From Siphonodentalium dalli (lineage: Eukaryota > Mollusca > Scaphopoda > Gadilida > Siphonodentaliidae): a DNA stretch of 64,000 bases. The stretch lies in the NCBI GenBank assembly GCA_032622095.1, contig CP136068.1:188285309-188349308 (forward strand), written 5' to 3'. Positions 55,368 through 64,000 of this stretch are shown in pieces. Under the pieces are notes generated by a model. It saw only the letters and a list, made by a program, of their open reading frames with translations. It made no database searches and had not been told where the DNA came from. Position numbers and translations under genes: made by a program. Position 1 is the first letter of the stretch; every line of letters starts with the position of its first letter.

Positions 55368-57455
55368 AAGTGTCAATGACACTGTAGCTCAACTTGGAAA
55401 GGGAATAATTTAATGTATTACAGTCAATGGAGCGATTAGGAATGTGGAAAGTTGAATGTCTAATACTAGTTTATAGACATGAAGAGAAAAGTAAAATCCA
55501 AGATGGCTGCTGGCGGCCATGTTTTCGGCCGAATGACCCCAAAATGATTGTATCCCATCTACATGTCATCGTTAACATCCATGACAAATTTTATGACGAT
55601 CAGACTAAAGGTACGACCTGTAGCCTATGCTAAAGGATTTAGTCATACAAAGAGTAAAATCCAAGATGGCTGCTGGCGGCCATGTTTTTTGGCCGAATGA
55701 CACCAAAATGACTCGTTCCCATCTACATGTCATTATTAACATCTATGACAAATTTTATGACGATCAGACTAAAGGTACGACCTGTAGCCCATGCTAAAGA
55801 ATTTAGTCATACAAAGAGTAAAATCCAATATTAACAACCATGACAAATTTCATGATGATCAGACGAACAGTACGACCTGTGGCCCATGCTAATGGATTAA
55901 ATTTTGAAATCCAAGATGGCCACTGGCGGCCATGTTTTTTGTCCGAATGACCCCAAAATGACTCGTTCCCATTTACATTCCAATTTCAACAGCCATGACA
56001 CAAATTTTATGATGATCAGACTAAATGTACGACCTGTAGCCCGTGATAAAGGATTTAGTCATACAAAGAGTAAAATCAAAGATGGCTGCTGGCGGCCATG
56101 TTTTTCTGCCGAATGACCCCAAAATTACTCGTTCCCATTTACATTCCAATTTCAACAGCCATGACAAATTTTATGATGATCAGACTAAAGGTACGACCTG
56201 TAGCCCGTGCTAAAGGATTTAGTCATACAAAGAGTAAAATCAAAGATGGCTGCTGGCGGCCATGTTTTTCTGCCGAATGACCCCAAAATGACTCGTTCCC
56301 ATCTACATATCATTATTAACATTCACGACAAATTTTATGATGATCAGACTAAAGGTACAACCTGTAGCCCGTGCTAAAGGATTTAGTCATACAAAGAGTA
56401 AAATCCAAGATGGCTGCTGGCGACCATGTTTTTTGGCCGAATGACCCCAAAATTACTCGTTCCCATCTACATGTCATTGTTAACATCCATGACAAATTTT
56501 ATGATGATCAGACGAACAGTACGACCTGTGGCCCGTGCTAATGGATTAAATTTTGAAATCCAAGATGGCCACTGGCGGCCATGTTTATTGGCCGAATGAC
56601 CCCAAAATTACTCGTTCCCATCTACATTCCAATTTCAACAGCCATGACAAATTTTATGATGATCAGACTAAAGGTACGGCCTGTAGCCCGTGCTAAAGGA
56701 TTTAGTCATACAAAGAGTAAAATCCAAGATGGCTGCTGGCGGCCATGTTTTTTGGCCGATTGACCCCAAAATGACTCGTTCCCATCTACATGTCATTATT
56801 AACATTCTTGACAAATTTTATGATGATCAGACTAAAAGTACGACCTGTAGCCCGTGCTAAAGGATTTAGTCATACAAAGAGTAAAATCCAAGATGGCTGC
56901 TGGCGGCCATGTTTTTTGGCCGAATGACCCCAAAATTACTCGTTCCCATCTACATGTCAATATTAACATCCATGACAAATTTGATGATGATCAGACTAAA
57001 GGTACGACCTGTAGCCCGTGCTAAAGAATTTAGTCATACAAAGAGTAAAATCCAAGATGGCTGCTGGCGGCCATGTTTTTTGGCCGAATGACCCCAAAAT
57101 GACTCGTTCCCATCGACATGTCAATATTAACATCCATGACAAATTTCATGACGATCAGACAAACAGTACGCCCTGTAGCCCGTGCTAATGGATTGAATTT
57201 TGAAATCCAAGATGGCCGCTGGCGGTCATGTTTTTCGTCCGAATGACCCCAAAATTAATCATTCTGGTCTAAATGTTGATGTCAACAGCTATGACAAATT
57301 TCATAATGATCCGACCAAAGGTACGACCTGTAGACTGCATTGTTGACGCCTTACGTACACACGTACACACGCACACACGGACGACGGACGACAAAGCCAT
57401 GGCAATAGCTCAAACTTTACAAAGTAAAGTTGAGCTAAAAATGGTGAACATCCAT
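55368..57455 (-). repeat. ~163 bp tandem repeat array, minus orientation, second element
   Basis: Starts with the same end module as 50165 (identical over 'gacactgtagctcaacttgg' and 'ggagcgattaggaatgtgg'). About 11 units follow, then the same closing segment 'tgttgacgccttacgtacac' at 57340, a cacacggacgacgg microsatellite and the tail 'aaagccatggcaatagctca' to about 57455. Start, core and end match the element at 50165, showing a mobile unit of about 2 kb with variable core number. Confidence 0.9.
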
Positions 57456-57593
57456 TTTGCAAATGAGAGGCCAATCATGATCAGCAGATGGGTCAAATAT
57501 GGGTCAACTTATGGGTCAAATAGAGAGACTCGTATGAAAGGGTTAAACCATGTCAATGGATGTCATGCTCCCCAAAGGGAGCAACACATTTAA

Positions 57594-57973
57594 CCCTTTA
57601 CCCAACAGAAGGGCCCTGTGCCAATGCATTCTCTTATATATGCGAGTCGACCATAGGTCGCCTCGCATATATAAGAGAATGCATTGGCTTAACACATTAA
57701 AAATTATAAAATTGTTAAAGAATGTAAGAAAAAATGGTAAAAAGTGTTAAAAAAGAATTTTGTTAGGCCAATACATTCTATTATATATGCGAGGCGACCT
57801 ATGGTCGACTCGCATATATAAGAGAATGCATTGGCACTGGGCTAACTGTAACTATCACAATGTGGTCAAGGAGCCGATTCCAATGATATCCATATTTGTA
57901 TGGTTCTATTGAGACAGACCGAAGATATTTTAGGCTGTTGAAGCTTTATTTGGCCGGTTTGTTGGGTAAAGGG
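57594..57973. mobile_element. MITE family A (TTAA), 380 bp
   Basis: Ends CCCTTTACCCAACA and its complement, flanked by TTAA at 57590-57593 and 57974-57977. Hairpins at 57621-57687 and 57768-57834. The sequence after the second hairpin is the uninterrupted form of the site hit by the hAT-like element at 31755. Confidence 0.9.
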
Positions 57974-57977
57974 TTAA

Positions 57978-59252
57978 GGAAGGGTTGATCAGCACAGCAC
58001 CGCTGATAATTCTTCCTGGATGTTATCAATAAGAATGATATAAACCTCATTACATAGACGAAAATGTTCAAGAGCCTTCCTACAGAGCGGAAGTTATAAT
58101 GGTGTTAGTTTTTCAAATTTTGTCAACTTAAAAAAAAAAAATATTAAACTGAGCAAGGAGTTCAAACTAAATTGTTTTTTTTTTTTTATTATTTAAAAAA
58201 AAATATATTTTAGGCCACAATAAATAAATTGCTAGATTTTCATCCACTTTTTTTTTCAAAAGTGGGGCGGGTGGGCGCATATTATATTTCATTTTTTACA
58301 GTATTTATAAGGTGAACTGAGGGCTAACATATTGGTTGGTATGAAGTGTTCAATGCTACATGGAGCTTACGCATTACGCTAACAATTATGTGTATCTAAC
58401 CACGTTTTATAGATGTGATATTAATGTTCAACAATGTCACTAACTGTACTTGTTGTCCTACACTGTGTTCGTATAGCGTTTTACAAAATTAGTACGGCAT
58501 AATTGTGTCGCCGATTTGAGCACTTCATGTTGTCCAGTTCCCTCCCACGAATAAATGATACAAATCTGTAGGAAACTCTTATGTATCTTCCACTGTGCAG
58601 ACATACCAAACCGTCACTGTATGCATGCCACACTATTCTATTCGTAATAAACCAATAACCATGCATGTTGAATGCATTTTTTATCGAGATTCACGGAAGC
58701 CATTGGAAGGGAGTCATCATTATACATAGACAAGACAGTCAAAGACTGTGGGGTCGCTCACCAGACTGCAAAGACTGGGACTCTGGAGACCACAACAGTC
58801 AGAAGTTTTCATAATCACTTTAAAAGAAGTAGATCTAAACAGGAGAGGTTTCATGTATGTAGATCGGTGAATATCTACCTCGAAATTACCAACTGTTCAC
58901 TACTGATCTGAGCTAAATAGACATGGTGGTTCTTTCAAAGAACACTTTTCAAGTTTGCCAATTATGTTCTAGTGAAGTGGTGGATGTGTTAAATGTCCTT
59001 ATGAAAGATTTGAACAATACATATGATAGATTTTTGTTGTAATTGGGAATTAATGACCTCTAACAGATCTCCAGGGAATGTTTATAAAAATGTCAGATTT
59101 CACTTGACATGTGTAGGCATACCCCGCATACAGTTAGAGCCAAAGTAAATGCTTCTTATTAATGATTCTGTCAAGAATTTTAGTAAATATTATTTTTGGG
59201 ACCAAGGTGGCAGAAGCAGTGAACTTGAGTAAAGGGCCAGGGGGCACTAATA
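57978..59252. other. Intergenic, no gene recognised
   Basis: 58090-58260 matches the start of the repeat at 19054 ('gttataatggtgttagtttt') and then A/T-homopolymer stretches. A 79-codon ORF (58672-58911, plus) has no recognisable domain. Nothing else stands out. Confidence 0.45.
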
Positions 59253-60305
59253 CAGGGTTCCCACACATTTTTCAAAATCAAATTCAAGGACTATTTAATC
59301 ACTTTTCAAGGACCACATACTTGATTTTCAAGGACTTCTAACTTGTTCATATACACTTACCAAAGGTTCACAACAAGCCTCCTCTCATATTGAAATACCT
59401 CTCTGATGCACACAGTTTTATAACAAATGTTAATGTCTAATGTTGAAGCATGTCTTTGAAGAACAGAATTTTTAAACTAATGTTTATATATGCAGAATAT
59501 GATAGATGTGTTGTGATGCAGTGTACAGTCCGCAGAATTTCTGACTCCAAAACGCGATTTCCGGACACAAATTTTTGAACACTTGCATCAGTTGAATTTT
59601 TCCCCATTGTTTCTTCAGTTGTCACACAAGGCACTAAGTCCAGTGCAGGAACATGCTTTGTGCTCTTTTCATTGTCCTTCTTAAGGAATAAATAAAGCGA
59701 GTTGCCCATTTTTGAAAGTTTGTTGTGCTTATCACTTTTCGAATGTGATTTAACTGCACTCTCTCCCATTCCGCCGATGTCAAATTCCTTCCGACAAACA
59801 TTGCAATGAGCTTTACTTTTATTATCTTTTACCGACGAAAGCCACGCATAAGTCTTTCTTTACCCAGCAGGGATGATTGATAACTTTTCAAACTCTTAAC
59901 TATTTGTAAACAATTTCCTCCTGAATAAACAAAGAACTGACTCCGGAGAAAACACACGCGCAGGTGGTTGGCACAAGACGCAAGAGCGATGACGTACTAC
60001 ACATAAATCTTATTTTAAAGCGATGACGTCAGGTGATTCCTGGAATTTCCCGCTTGAGTTAATAATAGAGGTGAGGATATCTCACTGAGAATTTTTTAGC
60101 GTTCTGATTGCGTTGTCATTTACGATGACTTCGGGAAGCATTTGTGCACCTAATTTCATTAATAAGATCGTAAATGGGCCAAATTCAAGTACTTATCAAG
60201 GGTGGTAGTGAGAAATCAAGTACTTTTCAAGGAACAAACTGAATTTAAGCACTTTTCAAGGAAGGGGTAGAAATTCAAGGACTTTTCATTTGCGTACGAA
60301 CCCTG
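59253..60305. mobile_element. hAT-like element with BED-finger fragment
   Basis: Ends CAGGGTTCCCACAC and the inverted ctttt..cgaaccctg. The inner flanks on both sides are repeats of 'cttttcaaggac'/'tcaagtacttttcaagg'. The TIR start CAGGGTTC is a common hAT form. No clean 8 bp duplication is visible; both ends are next to TA. It contains one minus-strand coding relic. Confidence 0.65.
59437..59859 (-). pseudogene. BED/C2H2-type zinc finger N-terminus of a transposase
   Basis: The open frame begins after a stop at 59860-59862. It reads KTYAWLSSVKDNKSKAHCNV then CRKEFDIGG and VKSHSKSDKHNKLSK. This is the Cx2C...Hx5H finger typical of the N-terminus of hAT-like transposases with a 'KAHC.xC' finger. 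No catalytic or dimerisation domain follows; the frame ends at 59437. It is a domain-only remnant of an internally deleted element. Confidence 0.7.
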
Positions 60306-60369
60306 TAATATATATATATATACCGTACCGGGTAATTGACCATGTAGTTAAATAAAAAAAAAAATTTAA

Positions 60370-61075
60370 TATTTTTTGGAGTTATGTCCCTGGCCCCGCC
60401 CACATTTGACCCAGTGTCCTCATTTGAACAAATCTGAACCCCAGTCACCCAAGGATCCTTCATACCAAATATAAACCCATTTGACCTGATGGTATTTGAG
60501 AAGATGTTTAAAAGAATTACTATGGAGGGAAAGAGTTATGGCCCTGGCTTCGCAACTATTTGACCCAGTGACCTAATTTGAACAAATCTGAACCCCAGTC
60601 ACACAAGGTCCCTCCGTACCAAATATAAGCTAAATCAGCCCAATGTATCTTGAGAAGAAGTCATTCTAAGAATTACTATGAAGGAATAGTTATGGCCCTG
60701 GTTTTTCAACTAATCAACCTGGTGACCTCATTTGAACAAATCTGAATGCGAGTCACCTAGGGAACATCCACACCAAATATGAACCCATTCGGCCTTATAG
60801 TTCTGGAAAAGAAGTCGTTCTAAGAATTACTATGAAGGAATAAGAGTTGTGGCCCTGCTTTCTCAACTAATTGACCTGATAACCTCATTAATAACAAATC
60901 TGAATGAGAGTCACCTAGGGAACATCCACACCAAATATGAACCCATTCAGTCTGATGGTTCCAGAGGAGATGTTTAAAGAATTGTTGACGGACGGATATG
61001 CAGACAGACGGATGGACGGACGAGGAGTGATGACTATAGCTCCACCGGAAACTTCGTCTCAGGTGAGCTAAAAAG
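60370..61075. repeat. ~152 bp tandem interspersed repeat with ACGG tail
   Basis: Four units marked by gttatggccctgg (60382, 60535, 60687, 60846). Each has 'tcatttgaacaaatctgaa' and 'accaaatat..acccatt'. They end in a gacggacgg microsatellite and 'tgactatagctccaccgg..ggtgagctaaaa'. A mollusc-style dispersed repeat. Confidence 0.75.
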
Positions 61076-62354
61076 TGTGAACTGCACACTGGACAAGCCG
61101 GACAGACCAAAATACTATCGCAGCGACATCATTAATACTACAAGCTATAAAGGGACCTATTTAAAGTACTGAATAATGATTCGAGACCATGTGCGTGTGT
61201 TTACATGTTGACAGTTAACAGCACATAAAGAATTACCCCCCTTGAATGGAAAGTCTGAACCGAAGGGATATTATGACGTACATAGTTTCATGTCCAACTT
61301 CGTTGAACAAAGCAACGCAATGTAATCTCGGCTATACTTGTGGGTCGTGATGAATACTTGGCGGCAATATTAAAAAAAATTCGGGTCGGGCCTTAAAAAT
61401 TTGGGTGGGCGAGAATAAAAATCTAACAATATTTTTATTGTGGCCCTATTTATACATATATTTTTTAATATATGTTTTTTGTTGTGTTAAATTGAGAATG
61501 GAATTCATTCTGAGAAACTCAATATTTGGTTCCGATCGGATAGCAAAATGTTTGAGTTATCAGACCAATGTGTCAAAACTGATGTAAACCTTTGGACCGA
61601 GATAAGTTTCGGCCTCATTGTTGATTGCTCCCAGAATGAGTGGACTAACCTGGATACCAACATTGGGCTAGGTGTCGTTACACTATTTAGTCACACCTAG
61701 AGGTCATCAGCCATGAAAAATGCTATATTTGGAAGTATTTTTGACAGCTTTGAGTATTTGATCAGGTTTATTATACCAGGGTCTGTAAATAGGCTTATTT
61801 GGTTGGTGCTTTAATTACCTATAAACTTACTGATTTATTTTGGTGACTTGATCTCTGTCAATTAAGCCAGATCTGTTGCTTCAAAGTCGAAATCTGCCAA
61901 AATTACTCCGTTTTTCTGATTCCAGAAATGTCATGCAATTGAGGATTTTGTGAGTAAAGTAAATGGCCAACCTATGTTTTTTGTGAGTAAAGTAAATGGC
62001 CAACCTGTTTTTTGTGACTTATTTTCGAAGTATCTTTCATGCTGCTACTTTTCCTGAATTTCCAGTGAAATACAAGAACCTGTATTTTTACAATTTTGGG
62101 TCAAATATATTGAAATTTAAAAAAAAAATAAGCTCAATAAGGGTGAAAACAGGAATTTTCCTAAATCGCAGTCATGTGACATATTTTCAGGTTGCTACCT
62201 ATTGTGATTGTTGCAACGCATGCCGAAATAGATTTTTATGAAGTAACGAGAGGCCGATCACGATCGGCAGATGTTTAACCCATACCTTGGCGATAACGAT
62301 TAGCTATTTTCATAAATCCTTACTGCAACCTTTTCAACAATTCACACCTTACTA
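61076..62354. other. Intergenic, no gene recognised
   Basis: 61490-61600 is a fragment of the repeat family at 19054/63640. A 20 bp direct repeat 'gtgagtaaagtaaatggcca' occurs at 61950 and 61982. Nothing else supported. Confidence 0.45.
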
Positions 62355-62358
62355 TTAA

Positions 62359-62774
62359 AGCTACTCGATCCGATTAAGCACCCCCCTCAGTTACTTTTTA
62401 TTTGGCTTCGGGGGTAAAAAATATTTTATTCAAATCGAGGAACCCATTCCTCAAAGCTCAGAGTAAGCAGATATCAATTTTTTAAATCTATTATCTTTAA
62501 CCACCTGGAATATTTAGTGGCAGTATGAAAGTTGATGAAGATGGATAACTCTAAAATCAAGTGTTTTTTTTGTGTCAGATATATGACAAAGTAGCAAAAT
62601 TTCATTGTACAAAATGTTGATAAACAACAGATTTTGGGCAATTTTATACTATAGTGGACTGTGGTTAGCATTATTTTTGGGCAATTAATTGATTCTGATA
62701 ACAGAAGCGGAATTTCAAAAAAACTGTTGTTGGAATCTGATGATATGGGGACCATCAAATCGGATTGAGTACCT
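62359..62774. mobile_element. MITE family C (TTAA), 416 bp
   Basis: Ends AGCTACTCGATCCGATTA and the near-inverted atcggattgagtacct, flanked by TTAA at 62355-62358 and 62775-62778. Internal blocks 'tcgaggaaccca', 'caaagctcagagt' and 'gatgatatggggacc' match 27083-27509. Confidence 0.78.
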
Positions 62775-62778
62775 TTAA

Positions 62779-63639
62779 GTTCACAAGTGGCATAAGACTT
62801 ATTGGGCACCTTCCATAGTCAGGCAGAAGAACCATACATAACAGTTAAAGATAAACTATTTTAAAAATTTCATAAAATATGATTGATAATGATTGGATGT
62901 AACATACTTTAATGCATAATTATGAGATAACTAGAGGTCACCAGGGATATGAGATTGAAGATACTAGATTTATTACATTGGATAGCATACTGTATGTCTA
63001 TGGAATGGGTGGGTTAATTTTGTTAATATTTTAAAGCAATTAAACCAAATGACCCTCTCTGTACAGGTTAGGGGAGTGTTATCATAAACTATGACTTGAA
63101 ATATAATATAATCAATAACAAATATTTGAGTTATTAAATGAGATAGCAAGTGGTTGATCTTAATCACACTAATTAACTGATCAAAATAGTCTTAAATGCA
63201 TGTACATGTATATGGATTTAGAAGCCCACACAATAAGTCAGTCTCAAGAATACAAGCAACATAATTATTATCCTGCACCCCAAACGCAATAAAGGGAATT
63301 TCAAAATAAGACATTTCCTCTAATGTTTTTAGAAATCCTTACTGAACCTGGCTCAAAGTGAAAGATATAATTTAATATCTGCCTATCAGATATCATGTGT
63401 CTATGGAATGGGTTAATATTAATCCCAAAATCCACGCAAGACCAGAGAGCTATGTTGGAGTTGATAAATCCTGAGAAGTCACTGTCCACACACTATGGAA
63501 ATGCAATAATCAACAGATAGCTATTAAAGTGCAGCAGTGAGTATCAGATTTCATTACCAGGTATCAATAATAGAGATTATCTCTAGTCTCTCTTAGCTGC
63601 TACAGTTATATATTGTAAGCAAATCTCAAATCTGTTCAA
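62779..63639. other. Intergenic, no gene recognised
   Basis: AT-rich. Two weakly similar segments ('tgtctatggaatgggt' at 62995 and 63399) hint at an old ~400 bp duplication. No coding signal. Confidence 0.4.
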
Positions 63640-64000
63640 TTCTTAGTTAAAAGGGGCCATAATTCTGGTATAAAAAACAGGATCTGACCCATATTCAAAC
63701 TCATTCTGTATTTTGAGTTGATAAACTCGCATACCAAATTTGGTTCTTATCAGTTGAAAATGGTTGATTTATCAAAATATGCAGAAATTCTATATCAAAG
63801 GGCCACAACTCCTTTAAAAAATATCGGATCAATCCCATATTTGAACTCGATCTGTATTTTGGTCCGAGAAATTTGCATACCAAATTTGATTCTGATCAGA
63901 TAATTTTTTTTTGAGTTATGGTAGCATGCATGAATTCTAAGTCGAAAAAGGGCCATAACTCCGTAAAAAAAAACTCGAATCGAACCCATATTCGAACTCG
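63640..64000. repeat. ~147 bp tandem repeat, same family as 19054-19691
   Basis: Units marked by ggggccataattc (63653), gggccacaactcc (63799) and gggccataactcc (63949). Each has 'tcgatctgtattttgg' and 'accaaatttggttctgatc'-like segments. It runs off the right edge. Confidence 0.8.

Noticed and set aside
59253-60305. Clean 8 bp target duplication around this element
   Set aside because: The 8 bp on either side (cactaata and taatatat) do not match; only TA is shared.
60303-60320. (at)n and other microsatellites, G12-G14 runs at 25246 and 49755
   Set aside because: Ordinary simple sequence without further structure.

Overview
The window is nuclear DNA of an animal, probably a marine lophotrochozoan and most likely a mollusc. 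It has a spliced animal cytochrome c gene, eukaryotic tRNA genes with pol III T-tracts, BED-finger hAT transposase remains, many TTAA- and TA-flanked short elements, and roughly 145-165 bp tandem interspersed repeats ending in ACGG-like microsatellites, a style common in bivalve genomes (general knowledge, not checked by search). Nearly everything else is repeat; true protein-coding sequence is under 1 percent.

Layout. 1-8180: a ~165 bp satellite-type array. A TA-flanked 388 bp element inserted into it, about 1,047 bp was then tandemly duplicated, and one copy was hit by a 3,275 bp hAT transposon (frameshifted transposase, exact 8 bp target duplication); the second copy preserves the empty site. 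8761-9267: a 507 bp foldback palindrome. 9351-18953: at least 6.3 copies of a 1,516 bp unit with five tRNA genes (Asp-GTC, Arg-TCT, Lys-CTT, Val-TAC, Trp-CCA), 32 genes visible, cut off by a 100-N gap. 19054-24430: dispersed repeats, including a hAT-like non-autonomous element (8 bp TSD) with a TA-flanked foldback element nested inside it.

24688-24894 (minus): an isolated first coding exon resembling peroxisomal 3-ketoacyl-CoA thiolase, with a PTS2-like signal. 27.59-47.66 kb (plus): the cytochrome c gene. A perfect NRF-1 consensus and an ETS/GABP-type site lie at the probable promoter; a non-coding first exon is inferred; the coding sequence is two exons (30850-31033, 47510-47655) split at the conserved phase-1 glycine. 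The first intron holds tandem copies of the exon's own acceptor plus start-codon region. The 16.5 kb second intron holds three transposons nested inside one another and a foldback element whose long inverted arms are bordered by a 13 bp repeat. On one side that repeat is about 8 units; on the other it has grown to about 760 units (9.9 kb).

48.9-64 kb: TTAA-flanked hairpin elements, two more arrays of the ~163 bp repeat in the opposite orientation, a LINE reverse-transcriptase relic, a BED-finger hAT-like relic, a 93 bp near-perfect hairpin, and further dispersed tandem repeats running off the end.

The genes do not form an operon-like unit. What links the window is repeat biology: nested insertions with readable order, and two very homogeneous tandem amplifications (tRNA unit and 13 bp satellite).
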